Origin: CAYPHY01 sp964410625
Lineage (GTDB): Bacteria > Chloroflexota > Anaerolineae > Promineifilales > Promineifilaceae
NCBI GenBank assembly: GCA_964410625.1
Contig: CAYPHY010000008.1
Span: 62,001 to 126,000 of the forward strand
Length of the DNA: 64,000 nucleotides
Direction of reading: 5' to 3'
In this document: in pieces, positions 49,718 through 58,055 of the stretch
Layout of the letters: each line of letters starts with the position of its first letter
How positions within the stretch are numbered: position 1 is the stretch's first letter
The notes under the pieces: generated by a model
What the model was told of the DNA's origin: nothing
The model's database searches: none
Seen by the model: only the letters and a program-made list of their open reading frames with translations
Translations under genes and position numbers: made by a program

Positions 49718-50647
49718 ATGATTTCATCCTCAAACTCATCCGCTTCCTATCGCATTTGGCTGGTGGCGGCACGGCCGCGAACACTGCCATTGGCGATTGC
49801 CAGCATCATTCTTGGTACGTCATTAGCAGCGGCCGAAGGCATGTTCGACTGGCGTGTGGCGTTGTTCTCCGTGCTGACCGCCATTTTGCTGCAAGTCTTA
49901 TCCAATCTCGCCAACGACTATGGCGATTGGCAACACGGGGCTGACCACGCTGGCCGCCAGGGGCCACCTCGCGCTGTGCAAAGCGGCCTCATCCCGCCTA
50001 AGACGATGCGAATTGCCATTGCCCTGACGGCATTGCTGGCGGTTCTCTCCGGGTTGGCTTTGCTCTGGTTCGCTTTCGGCCGCTCCGCCTTCTCGTTGGT
50101 AGTGGTCTTTGCCCTGCTGGGGGCGGCGGCGATTGGTGCAGCGATCACCTATACGGCCGGACGGCTGCCCTATGGCTACGCCGGGCTGGGCGATCTCAGC
50201 GTGCTGATCTTCTTCGGCTGGGTCGGCGTGGTGGGTAGCTACTTCACCCAAACCCAAAGCCTCGATTGGCCGATTTTCCTTGCGGCGACGAGTTGCGGCC
50301 TGTTGGCGGTGGCGGTGTTGAATGTCAACAACATCCGCGACCTGGAATCAGACCGCGAGGCGGGGAAGCATACGCTTCCTGTGCGCCTCGGTCTTGACCG
50401 CGCCAGAGTCTACCACTGGCTGCTGTTGTCGCTGGCCGTTCTTTGTGCCTTGCTGTTTGTGTTGTTAACGTTTCGCAGTTTGTGGCAACTGCTCTTTCTA
50501 TTGTCGCTTCCGTTGTTGATTCAGAACGGCCGCGCTATCTCACAAACATATGATCTGGCCGAACTCAATCCCTGGTTGAGGCAATTGTCTATGGCGACGC
50601 TCCGCTTTGTGATCCTCTTCAGCGTAGGCCATTTAATTGCCAGTTGA
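49718..50647 (+). CDS. menA: 1,4-dihydroxy-2-naphthoate polyprenyltransferase
   Basis: The 309-residue UbiA-superfamily protein has about nine membrane helices and both Asp-rich prenyl-diphosphate motifs: NLANDYGDWQHGADH and NVNNIRDLESDREAGK. RPRTLPLAIASIILG at the N-terminus and KHTLPVRLG are typical of MenA. It attaches the isoprenoid tail to DHNA and releases CO2. It is convergent with the rest of the men genes, meeting menH over a family A repeat. No Shine-Dalgarno is visible. Confidence 0.95.
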   Translation: MISSSNSSASYRIWLVAARPRTLPLAIASIILGTSLAAAEGMFDWRVALFSVLTAILLQVLSNLANDYGDWQHGADHAGRQGPPRAVQSGLIPPKTMRIAIALTALLAVLSGLALLWFAFGRSAFSLVVVFALLGAAAIGAAITYTAGRLPYGYAGLGDLSVLIFFGWVGVVGSYFTQTQSLDWPIFLAATSCGLLAVAVLNVNNIRDLESDREAGKHTLPVRLGLDRARVYHWLLLSLAVLCALLFVLLTFRSLWQLLFLLSLPLLIQNGRAISQTYDLAELNPWLRQLSMATLRFVILFSVGHLIAS

Positions 50648-50649
50648 CC

Positions 50650-50700
50650 GTTCTTAATTGACCATTGGCAATTGACAATTATCAATTGTTAATTAAGAAT
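50650..50700. repeat. Family A inverted repeat between menA and menH
   Basis: TTCTTAATTGACCATTGGCA faces ATTGTTAATTAAGAA with AATTGACAATTATCAATT in the middle. It could act as a hairpin for both convergent transcripts. It overlaps the end of menH. Confidence 0.75.
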
Positions 50701-51506
50701 TTCGTGACGGCCGCGATAAACTTATCCGGCCGTTCCAAATGAATTGTGTGTCCGGCGTCGGCGATGAGTTGCCGGGTCGCGTCGGGCATTACAGCGGCCA
50801 TCTGCCGGTTAATCGCCAGGAACTTCTCATCCAATGCCCCTGCCAACAAGAGGGTGGGCATCTCCAGTTCCGATAGGCGCGGCCAGAGCGAAGGCTGCAC
50901 GCCGGTCCCCATGCCGCGCAAGCTGTTGGCTAGACCATGCGGCCGATTCTTCAACCGCTGCGCTCGTAAAGCTGCTTGCACCTCGGCCGCCAGTCGCTGT
51001 TGGCTGGCAAATAACGGTATGCCTTCCCAGCGTTCGACAAAAGCGTGAATCCCATTGGCTTCAATCCAATCGGCCAGTTCACAATCACCTTCCCGTCGTT
51101 GTTGGCGTTCAGCGTCCGTTTCCAGACCAGGGGACGCGCTTTCCAGGAGCAACGTGCGTACCAAGTGCGGCCGTGTGACTGCCAGATAGAGCGCAAGACG
51201 GCCGCCCATTGAGTAGCCCAGGACGTGGGCCGGAACCGCGTCCAGGTTGAGCAAGAGTGCTTCTAAATCGGCCGCTGCCGCTTCCATGCTGTAGCGTTTA
51301 GCGTCTGCCGGTGCGCCGGTGCGGCCGTGGCCGAGCAAGTCTGGTGCAATCACCCGGAAATGCGCTGACAACTCCGAAAAGAAGGGCAGCCAGTTATCGC
51401 TGCTACCGGTAAAGCCGTGCAACAACAACAGCGGTTCACCCTCTCCTACTACTTTGACATGGTAGCCAACCCCATTTATTACCAGAACGCCTTCACTATT
51501 ATTCAT
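50682..51506 (-). CDS. menH: 2-succinyl-6-hydroxy-2,4-cyclohexadiene-1-carboxylate synthase (MenH)
   Basis: The 274-residue alpha/beta hydrolase has LLLLHGFTGSSDNW (oxyanion loop), DLLGHGRTGAP, the nucleophile GYSMGGRLAL, a lid domain with SASPGLETDAERQQRR, and ADAGHTIHLERP with the catalytic His. SPGL in this position is typical of MenH, which removes pyruvate from SEPHCHC. Position in the men operon supports this. It has an E element 13 nt before its ATG. The last residues overlap the A repeat. Confidence 0.92.
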   Translation of the reverse strand: MNNSEGVLVINGVGYHVKVVGEGEPLLLLHGFTGSSDNWLPFFSELSAHFRVIAPDLLGHGRTGAPADAKRYSMEAAAADLEALLLNLDAVPAHVLGYSMGGRLALYLAVTRPHLVRTLLLESASPGLETDAERQQRREGDCELADWIEANGIHAFVERWEGIPLFASQQRLAAEVQAALRAQRLKNRPHGLANSLRGMGTGVQPSLWPRLSELEMPTLLLAGALDEKFLAINRQMAAVMPDATRQLIADAGHTIHLERPDKFIAAVTKFLINN

Positions 51507-51519
51507 TGTCTCATTAATG

Positions 51520-51564
51520 GTTACGCAGATAACGCGAATGAAACGCGGATGACGCGGATTTTTT
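51520..51564 (-). repeat. E element 5, upstream of menH
   Basis: Read on the minus strand: A-run, ATCCGCGTCATCCGCGTTTC, ATTCGCGTTATCTGCGTAAC. It ends 13 nt before the menH ATG at 51506. Confidence 0.8.
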
Positions 51565-51606
51565 CATTGTTCATTATCTCATTGTTCATTGTCTCATTGT
51601 TCATTG
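51565..51606. repeat. Family P repeat (CATTGTTCATTGTCT type)
   Basis: Tandem CATTGTTCATTATCTCATTG and TTCATTGTCTCATTGTTCAT. It encodes the last residues (NEQ) and stop of menE on the minus strand. Confidence 0.65.
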
Positions 51607-53087
51607 AACCAACGCGCCACTTCCCGCCGTTGGATTTTGCCGGAGCCAGTGGTTGGTAGTTGGTCAACAAACTTAATCTGCCGCGGCTGTTTGTACCCTG
51701 CCAGATGGGAACGGCCGAAAGCAAGTAGATCGGCTGCTTCCAGGCCACCCTTTTGGCGGGGAACGACAGCGGCCGCCACCTGTTGCCCCCACTCAGGGTG
51801 GGGGAGGCCGACTACGCAGACGGCCGCGACGCCGGGATGTTGTAATAAGACCCGTTCCACTTCTGCCGGATAGACATTCTCGCCACCGCTGACGATCAAG
51901 TCCACTCGCCGGTCAACCAGCCACAAATCACCGTCCTCGTCCAAGTAGCCAATGTCGCCGGTATGCAAGCCTTCGGGGCGTAGCACCTGGCGGGTGGCAT
52001 CCTCGTCGTTGAGATAGCCGCCCATCACCGTTGGCCCATTGACGACGATCTCCCCCGGTGTACCAGGAGGGAGCGGGCCATCGTCGCCGCAAATGGTGAC
52101 GGTGGTGAATAACAAAGGTTTGCCGACGCTGCCGGGTTTGGCGGCCGTTTCTTCCGGCCGCATCGTCGCCACTTGCGAGGCGGCTTCCGTCAGGCCATAA
52201 GTTGGGGCAACGGGGATACCGGCGGCTATGGCGCGTTGCACCAGGTCGGGATAGGCGGCCGCGCCGCCCAACAAGGCCAGGCGCAGAGCGCTTTGTCCCA
52301 TCCCCGCTTCCAACAGGCGATAGAGCATCGTCGGAACCAGGGAGATGAGTGTTGGCCTGTCTTGCTCCAGGCTGTGCAACACCCTCTCGACATCGAAGCC
52401 ATCGTGGAGGATGACGGCCGAGCCATAGAGGCAGGAGCGAAAGACAACGGCCAACCCACCAACATGGCACAACGAGAGACAACTAAGCCAGCGCTCATCA
52501 GGGCCGATGCCGGTGTGGAAGGCGGAGGTGGTCGCGCTCCAAAAGTGGTTGGCAAAGCTCAACATCACCCCTTTTGGATGGCCGGTTGTGCCGGAAGTAA
52601 AGACGACTGCTTGCAAGCGGTTAAGGGCAAACTGCCTTGATTGGGGTCGGGTTTGTAGCAGCGGCCTTAGCTGTCTCTCCACGAATTGGTCCTGCTTCCA
52701 TTGCAGGCAGTAAACGCCGCATGTATCTGGAGCAGCGGCCGTCGCCAGTGCCTCTGTTTGTGGAGCGCAGATGAGCAGGTCGGCGGCCGCGTGGTTGAGT
52801 TGCCAGCCTGCTTCGGCGGCCGTCAGCCGCGTGTTCAGCGGGACCAGCACCGCCCCCAACCGCGCCAGCGCATGGACCAGCGCGAGATGGATCAGATTGG
52901 CCGGTAGCAGCGTCGCCACCATCGTCCCTTCGCCCACACCTAAAGCAATCAGCCGTTGGCATAACTCAGTAACCAACTGGTCTAGCTGGCGATAGGTATA
53001 GAGCGCGTCGCCGACGATGACGGCCGTTGCTCCCGGCGTTGTCCTCGCTCGTGCCGCTAACCAGTCCATTTGATGCTTACTGCTCAT
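51594..53087 (-). CDS. menE: O-succinylbenzoate-CoA ligase
   Basis: The 497-residue acyl-adenylate-forming enzyme has the P-loop VVFTSGTTGHPKGVMLS, the A5-like PTYGLTEAASQV, the HTGDIGYLDEDGDLWLVDRR block and the C-terminal lysine motif TGSGKIQRREV. It activates o-succinylbenzoate with CoA for ring closure by MenB. The context in the men operon makes MenE the natural assignment. The first residues (MSSKHQ) are C-repeat-like, so the true start may be Met7 at 53069; neither has a clear ribosome site. The C-terminus NEQ is repeat-derived. Confidence 0.93.
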   Translation of the reverse strand: MSSKHQMDWLAARARTTPGATAVIVGDALYTYRQLDQLVTELCQRLIALGVGEGTMVATLLPANLIHLALVHALARLGAVLVPLNTRLTAAEAGWQLNHAAADLLICAPQTEALATAAAPDTCGVYCLQWKQDQFVERQLRPLLQTRPQSRQFALNRLQAVVFTSGTTGHPKGVMLSFANHFWSATTSAFHTGIGPDERWLSCLSLCHVGGLAVVFRSCLYGSAVILHDGFDVERVLHSLEQDRPTLISLVPTMLYRLLEAGMGQSALRLALLGGAAAYPDLVQRAIAAGIPVAPTYGLTEAASQVATMRPEETAAKPGSVGKPLLFTTVTICGDDGPLPPGTPGEIVVNGPTVMGGYLNDEDATRQVLRPEGLHTGDIGYLDEDGDLWLVDRRVDLIVSGGENVYPAEVERVLLQHPGVAAVCVVGLPHPEWGQQVAAAVVPRQKGGLEAADLLAFGRSHLAGYKQPRQIKFVDQLPTTGSGKIQRREVARWFNEQ

Positions 53088-53088
53088 C

Positions 53089-53140
53089 GTTCACTGTTAA
53101 TAATTGTCAATTGGCAACTGTCAATTGTGAATGGTCAATT
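53089..53140. repeat. Family A repeat between menB and menE
   Basis: GTTAATAATTGTCAATTGGC and AACTGTCAATTGTGAATGG. It abuts the menE start codon. Confidence 0.7.
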
Positions 53141-53142
53141 AC

Positions 53143-53973
53143 CTACGGCCGCCACGGATACTGGCTGAAGTCCGGGTCGCGCTTTTCGACAAACGCATTG
53201 CGCCCTTCCTTGCCTTCGTCGGTCATATAGAAGAGCATCGTCGCATCCCCGGCTAAGACCTGCAAGCCCGTTTGTCCATCCAGGTCGGCGTTCATCCCCG
53301 CCTTTAACATGCGAATGGCAATAGGGCTTTTTGCCAAAATTTCCTGTGCCCACTGTACCCCTTCCGCTTCTAGCTGGTCTATTGGCACAACGGTATTGAC
53401 CAAGCCCATCTTTTCCGCCTGCTCCGCATTATATTGGCGGCAGAGGTACCAGATTTCGCGGGCTTTCTTTTGGCCGACAATGGAGGCGAGGTAGTTGGAG
53501 CCAAAGCCGCCATCGAAGCTGCCAACGATTGGCCCTGTCTGGCCGAAGATGGCGTTGTCGGCGGCAATGGTCAGATCGCAGATGACATGCAACACATGGC
53601 CGCCGCCTATCGCATAGCCAGCGACAAGGGCGATGACCGGCTTGGGCATCGTGCGGATGATACGTTGCAATTCCAACACATTCAGCCGTGCCATACCGCT
53701 GTCATCCACATAACCGGCATGGCCGCGCACTTTTTGGTCTCCTCCGGCGCAGAAGGCGTATTTGCCATCGGCCGCTGGACCGTTGCCGGTCAGCAAGACC
53801 ACGCCCACTTCCTGGTCCATCCACACATGGCGGAAGGCGTCGATCATTTCGTCAATGGTCAGTGGGCGGAAGGCGTTGCGTACCTCCGGCCGGTTAAAGG
53901 CGATGCGGGCCATCCCGTCCGCCTTGTGATAGGTGATGTCGGTATACTCTTTTACTACTTGCCAGTTTGTCAT
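53143..53973 (-). CDS. menB: 1,4-dihydroxy-2-naphthoyl-CoA synthase
   Basis: The 276-residue crotonase-family protein is MenB throughout: RPEVRNAFRPLTIDEM, FCAGGDQKVRG, AGYAIGGGHVLH, GQTGPIVGSFDGGFGSNYLA, KKAREIWYLCRQY. The QTGP form (Gly, not the Asp of mycobacterial MenB) is the bicarbonate-dependent type. It closes the naphthoate ring from OSB-CoA. An E element lies 17 nt before the ATG, with aggag between. Confidence 0.96.
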   Translation of the reverse strand: MTNWQVVKEYTDITYHKADGMARIAFNRPEVRNAFRPLTIDEMIDAFRHVWMDQEVGVVLLTGNGPAADGKYAFCAGGDQKVRGHAGYVDDSGMARLNVLELQRIIRTMPKPVIALVAGYAIGGGHVLHVICDLTIAADNAIFGQTGPIVGSFDGGFGSNYLASIVGQKKAREIWYLCRQYNAEQAEKMGLVNTVVPIDQLEAEGVQWAQEILAKSPIAIRMLKAGMNADLDGQTGLQVLAGDATMLFYMTDEGKEGRNAFVEKRDPDFSQYPWRP

Positions 53974-53990
53974 AATTAACTCCTAAGATA

Positions 53991-54035
53991 GTTACGCGGA
54001 TTACGCAGATGAAACGCAGATGACGCGGATTTTTT
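53991..54035 (-). repeat. E element 6, upstream of menB
   Basis: Read on the minus strand: A-run, ATCCGCGTCATCTGCGTTTC, ATCTGCGTAATCCGCGTAAC. It ends 17 nt before the menB ATG at 53973. Confidence 0.85.
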
Positions 54036-54038
54036 ATC

Positions 54039-54068
54039 TGTCAACTGCCTACTGCCTACTGCTTACTG
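54039..54068. repeat. Family C arm at the menD end
   Basis: GTCAACTGCCTACTGCCTAC and TGCTTACTGC. Read on the minus strand it encodes the last residues (VSSRQ) and stop of menD. Confidence 0.65.
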
Positions 54069-55785
54069 CCGCTACCAACGCCCGTTGCCGTTCGTAGTCC
54101 TCATGGCTGTTGGTGCGGACTTCGATCAGGCGTGGGCGGTTGCTGCTGTCGTCGTTGAGGGCTTGATTCAGTGTTCGCCGGTTCGTTACCAATTGGTAAT
54201 GTAGCCCGTACATCTCGGCCGCTGGTGCGAAGTCGAGGTCGTGGGGGGTCAGGAAGCGGCGGGTGAAGGGCGGCTCGAAAGCGGCAATGGGCAGGCGGTG
54301 GAAAATGCCCCCGCCGTTGTTGTTAAGCAGGATGATGGTTACATTTCGGCCGCCTAACTCCTTCAGCGCGAAGAGGCCGTTCATATCGTGGTAAAAGGTG
54401 ATGTCGCCGACGATAGCAACCAATGGGGCGTCGGCATCGGCCGCGCCAATCCCCAATGCGGTCGAGATGTTGCCGTCAATACCGCTTGCGCCGCGATTGC
54501 CATAGGTGTGGATCGGTTTAGTGGACGGCCGTCCAAACATGTCCACATGGCGCACCGGCAAGCTGTTGCCCATGAATAGCCGTGTGTTTGGCGGCATCCA
54601 GGCCAGCACATCGGCGACGGCCGTGCCATCAAAGAAAGTATTACCCCGCCATTGATCCAAAGCTTGCCAGCAACTCGCTTCGAGTGAGGCGATGCTATCT
54701 GACCAAGATTTCGACGGTTGATCATCAGTCAATTCTTCGCATAGCGAATTACACAAATCAACCGGATCAGCTTGTAAGAATAGCTGAACGCGGTGGGTAT
54801 CGTCGGCCCAACGGCCGTTGGCGCGGATGTGGATTTGCACAGGCGGCTCGGCCAATGTGTCCAGGTAGGTATTCAGTGGCTTGGAAGTAGGGACAGCCCC
54901 AAAGCGCAAGATTAGCTGTGGTTCGGCCGGTAACCTACCCTGCCCGGCGAGATAGAAGTTATAAGCTCCACTAACACGGCCGTTTTCCACATGCGGGCCG
55001 AAACGCAACCCAGAAAGTGGGTCGGCCAGAATCGGATAGCCCGTCGCCTGCGACAACCGCGTAACGGCCGCCGCAAACGCCCCGTCCCGTTGATCCCCCG
55101 GCCCACAAACAATCAACCCGCGCTCATGCTGGCGAATTATTCCCGCCAACTCCTGCACCTGTGCCACTGACGGCCGCATCTCCCCGCGCCAAATCCGCGT
55201 CCCTTTCTCCCCTGCCCCTCTGCTCCTCTGCTCCTCTGCCCCGCCGCTCGGCTCCAACGGTGCGCGAAACGGAAAATTGAGATGCACCGCCCCCTTGAAC
55301 AGCCCATCGGCCGTTGCATACGCTCGCACCGCCAATGTTCCCAGATAGCGGTGGACGACGGCCGGAGCGCCGGCGCTGGGCAAGGCCACATCCACCGACC
55401 ACAGCACATGGTCGCCAAACAGCTTGATCTGATCAATCGTCTGGTTGGCTCCGCTCTCGCGTAGTTCGTGCGGCCGATCAGCGGTCAGTACCAGCAGAGG
55501 AACGTGAGAATAGTGGGCTTCGATGATCGCCGGATAGAAGTTGGCAGCGGCCGTGCCGGAGGTGCAGACCATTGCCACCGGCCGCTCTGTCGCCATTGCC
55601 AACCCCAGCGCGAAGAAGGCGGCCGACCGTTCATCAAGATGACCATATACTTTGATGTCGGGATGGGCGTCAAAAGCCAGCGTCAACGGCGTCGAACGCG
55701 ATCCAGGGGCAATACACACCGCCCGCAACCCCGCTCGCGCCAGCCCGTCTACAAATGTCTCTGCCCAGAGGATGTTGGTATTCAT
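54049..55785 (-). CDS. menD: 2-succinyl-5-enolpyruvyl-6-hydroxy-3-cyclohexene-1-carboxylate synthase
   Basis: The 578-residue thiamine-diphosphate enzyme begins NILWAETFVDGLARAGLRAV and has CIAPGSRSTPLTLAF, HLDERSAAFFALGLA, VCTSGTAAANFYPAIIEA, NRGASGIDGNISTALGI and the ThDP motif VGDITFYHDMNGL to NNNGGGIF. It joins isochorismate and 2-oxoglutarate. I chose the ATG at 55785; the longer frame to 56028 translates a repeat and the antisense of menF. About 17 residues in the linker (GGAEEQRSRGAGEKGTR, encoded near 55193-55250) come from a purine-rich repeat inserted in frame. The C-terminus is also repeat-derived. Confidence 0.94.
   Translation of the reverse strand: MNTNILWAETFVDGLARAGLRAVCIAPGSRSTPLTLAFDAHPDIKVYGHLDERSAAFFALGLAMATERPVAMVCTSGTAAANFYPAIIEAHYSHVPLLVLTADRPHELRESGANQTIDQIKLFGDHVLWSVDVALPSAGAPAVVHRYLGTLAVRAYATADGLFKGAVHLNFPFRAPLEPSGGAEEQRSRGAGEKGTRIWRGEMRPSVAQVQELAGIIRQHERGLIVCGPGDQRDGAFAAAVTRLSQATGYPILADPLSGLRFGPHVENGRVSGAYNFYLAGQGRLPAEPQLILRFGAVPTSKPLNTYLDTLAEPPVQIHIRANGRWADDTHRVQLFLQADPVDLCNSLCEELTDDQPSKSWSDSIASLEASCWQALDQWRGNTFFDGTAVADVLAWMPPNTRLFMGNSLPVRHVDMFGRPSTKPIHTYGNRGASGIDGNISTALGIGAADADAPLVAIVGDITFYHDMNGLFALKELGGRNVTIILLNNNGGGIFHRLPIAAFEPPFTRRFLTPHDLDFAPAAEMYGLHYQLVTNRRTLNQALNDDSSNRPRLIEVRTNSHEDYERQRALVAAVSSRQ
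55193..55250. repeat. Repeat-like tract inside menD
   Basis: AAATCCGCGTCCCTTTCTCC and CCTGCCCCTCTGCTCCTCTG resemble the intergenic repeats in base use and tandem structure, but lie in frame in the coding sequence between the first and second domains of MenD. Confidence 0.6.
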
Positions 55786-55796
55786 AAGTGTGTCTT

Positions 55797-55908
55797 GGTT
55801 CGATGGTATATTGGTGTACTGGTATATTGGCTCGATGAATACACTAATACACCAATATACCAATACACCAACCCCTAATCTCTTAGTCTCCCAGTCTCCC
55901 AGTCTCTC
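55797..55908. repeat. Family I inverted repeat followed by family B units
   Basis: GGTATATTGGTGTACTGGTA faces TACACCAATATACCAATACA; then CTAATCTCTTAGTCTCCCAG (B). It ends 11 nt before the menD ATG on one side and encodes the C-terminus of MenF (GRDWETGRLRD) on the other. Confidence 0.8.
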
Positions 55909-57380
55909 CCCAACAATGCTTCCAACATCGGCCGAAACTTCAACGCCGTCTCTTGCCATTCCCGTTCGGGGAGCGAGTCGGCGACGATGCCCGCACCGGC
56001 ATAGAGCCAGGCGCGGCGCTGCTGGCAAACGGCCGAGCGAATGGCGACAGCAAACGCGCCATCAAGCTGGTGGTCAATCCAGCCAATGGGGGCGGCATAC
56101 CAGCCGCGCGGGACGGGTTCGGCCGATTGGATAAAGCCCAACGCTAACTCGCGCGGCGTGCCACCCATCGCCGGAGTGGGGTGGAGGCTTTCGACTAAAG
56201 GCAAGACCCCGTGCGTGTGCCCGGCGCGGAGGCGGCCGTGGATCGGTGTGTAGAGATGTTGAATATTGTTGAGCCGGTAGACCGTCGGTTCTGCTGGAAT
56301 GGTTAATGCCTCAACCGTATCGGCCAGCCTGGCGCGGATGGAACGGACGACCAGCTCATGCTCATAGCGGTCTTTGCTGGAGTTAAATAGCTCCTGGGCG
56401 AACTGGTTGTCTTCGGCGGCCGTCTTGCCACGCTTTGCCGAACCGGCCAGCGCCATTGTGGTAATTTGCTCGCCGCTGACGTTGACCAGCAGCTCTGGGG
56501 TTGCGCCCAAGAAAGCATGACCGGGCTGCGGTTCAAAGAGGAAGATGAAGCAGTCGTCGTAGCGACGGCCGAGATAGGCCAATGCCCCTTCAATGTCAAT
56601 CTCTTCTTCCTGGCGGATTTCACAGATTCGCGAGAGGACAACTTTCTTTAATGGTCCCTGTCGCATGTGGGCGACGGCCGCGTTGATCGCTTTCGCCCAC
56701 TGTTGCTCGGTCATCGGATAGCGAATGTCCCATTCCTTTGATTCAGCGGCTGTTGGCATTGAGGCAGCGGCCGTTTGCAATTGCACCAGACGCGCTTCCA
56801 ACGCCACCTTCAACTCCGGCAATATGGCATAGGGGTCTTCATCGGGCGGTAGCAGCGTGTTGATCGTCAGCCAACAGTCGTCGCCACAACAAGCAAGCTG
56901 GTAATGGGGCAAGATGAAGTGGGCGGGATGGAAGGCTGCCCAGGTGTTGTCGGGGGTGAAATCGTCCTGGAAGGCGAAGCCACCGAAAAGGCGCGGCATC
57001 GCCAGGGGCGGGCATTGATCGGGGATGATCTGCGCTTCTCCAGCGGCCGATGTTTCCACATAGGCAATCGTTGCCCCATCAAAAAGGGCCCGTGCTTGCT
57101 CCTGGATAGAGTGAAAGCGGTTGGCTGACCAGCTAAACCGTTCGGCAGCGATCCCAAAACCGGCCAGCGTGATTTGGGCGGAGAGGGTATCGGCCGCGCC
57201 AGGTTGCAAGCCAGGGCGTGCCGGATTGGCCCAGAGAAAGCGGGCATCGCCGCGTGCCTGCCGCAGAAAGTCGGCCGCGCCGATGCCTTGTGCCGGTAGG
57301 CTGAGGCAAACCAACCGGCTCGATGATTCGTCGCTGTCCGCCTCATGTGGAGGGGTGTATGGGCTTGCTTCTTGAAACAT
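55875..57380 (-). CDS. menF: Isochorismate synthase
   Basis: The 501-residue protein is a chorismate-utilising enzyme: an N-terminal half with FGGFAFQDDF, then KKVVLSRICEI, FLGATPELLV, TMALAGSAKRG, SKDRYEHELVVRSI, LYTPIHGRLR, LHPTPAMGGTPRELAL and WLYAGAGIVADS. TPAMGG with the Lys of PLKKVVLSR (about 240-250) marks isochorismate synthase over anthranilate synthase. It starts 2 nt behind the tetR stop on the same strand, so both share a transcript. The last ten or so residues are translated from a B repeat. Confidence 0.94.
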   Translation of the reverse strand: MFQEASPYTPPHEADSDESSSRLVCLSLPAQGIGAADFLRQARGDARFLWANPARPGLQPGAADTLSAQITLAGFGIAAERFSWSANRFHSIQEQARALFDGATIAYVETSAAGEAQIIPDQCPPLAMPRLFGGFAFQDDFTPDNTWAAFHPAHFILPHYQLACCGDDCWLTINTLLPPDEDPYAILPELKVALEARLVQLQTAAASMPTAAESKEWDIRYPMTEQQWAKAINAAVAHMRQGPLKKVVLSRICEIRQEEEIDIEGALAYLGRRYDDCFIFLFEPQPGHAFLGATPELLVNVSGEQITTMALAGSAKRGKTAAEDNQFAQELFNSSKDRYEHELVVRSIRARLADTVEALTIPAEPTVYRLNNIQHLYTPIHGRLRAGHTHGVLPLVESLHPTPAMGGTPRELALGFIQSAEPVPRGWYAAPIGWIDHQLDGAFAVAIRSAVCQQRRAWLYAGAGIVADSLPEREWQETALKFRPMLEALLGRDWETGRLRD

Positions 57381-57382
57381 GG

Positions 57383-58012
57383 CTAGGCCAATTGCTTTTC
57401 ATAGCCAACACTTCGCAATAAGAGTGGCAATAAAGTGTGCATGATGCGCTCCGGCTCCGGTTCGCCGGTGGTCACCCAGCGGATAACCACCTCATAAATC
57501 GCCCCCATCCAGGCGTGGGCAACGACTTCGGTGTCCACCGGGGCGATGTCACCGATGTCAATTGCTTCTTGCAAGTAGCTTTCGATCAGCCGCGCAAAGC
57601 GTTCGTTGGTCTCTGCCCGCTTCTTCTCAAAGGCGGTCCCCAGACCGACCGCCTGGACGAGGAGGATTTTGGCCGGGCGACGGTAACGGCCGAATGTATC
57701 CAAACAGGTGGTCAACGCCACCTCAACCCGTCCCATCCCCTGCGGCTGCTTCTCAATCGCCTCGCGCACGCGCCGCTCAAGCAGGTCGGCAAACTGGTCT
57801 ACCAGCGCCAGGAAAAGGCGTTCCTTATTGGGAAAGTGGAAGTAGATCGCTCCCTTAGAGGTCTCCGAGCCTTCGACGATCTCATCCATGCGCGTGTCGT
57901 GGTAGCCCTTGTGCGAAAAAATTTGCAAGGCGGCATCCAAGATACGTTCGCGTGTGGCCTTTGGGTCACGCAAGGTTGTGGTTTGTGTGTTGTCGCTCTC
58001 TATTTTTACCAT
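57383..58012 (-). CDS. TetR-family regulator heading the men operon
   Basis: The 209-residue protein has a TetR N-terminal domain (RERILDAALQIFSHKGYHDTRM, VEGSETSKGAIYFHFPNKERLF) and a C-terminal ligand domain of about 140 residues. FHFPNKERLFLALVD fits regulators of the AcrR/QacR type. Several in-frame starts exist; I chose the ATG at 58012 because ggag lies 7 nt upstream, while the TTG at 58033 has none. It is 2 nt from menF and follows a promoter with a palindrome, so it probably represses itself and menaquinone synthesis. The ligand is unknown. Confidence 0.88.
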   Translation of the reverse strand: MVKIESDNTQTTTLRDPKATRERILDAALQIFSHKGYHDTRMDEIVEGSETSKGAIYFHFPNKERLFLALVDQFADLLERRVREAIEKQPQGMGRVEVALTTCLDTFGRYRRPAKILLVQAVGLGTAFEKKRAETNERFARLIESYLQEAIDIGDIAPVDTEVVAHAWMGAIYEVVIRWVTTGEPEPERIMHTLLPLLLRSVGYEKQLA

Positions 58013-58036
58013 CGCCATCTCCATTCGGTCCAAACC

Positions 58037-58048
58037 GACTGGTCAGTC
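58037..58048 (-). promoter_or_regulatory. Candidate TetR operator
   Basis: GACTG-GT-CAGTC, a 12-nt inverted repeat of the style bound by TetR-family proteins. It lies about +8 to +19 from the inferred transcription start. Confidence 0.55.
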
Positions 58049-58055
58049 TATTCTT

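Noticed and set aside
54049..56028. Longer start for menD (659 residues)
   Set aside because: The extra 81 residues are translated from the I/B repeats and the antisense of menF; MenD proteins start at the ATG at 55785.
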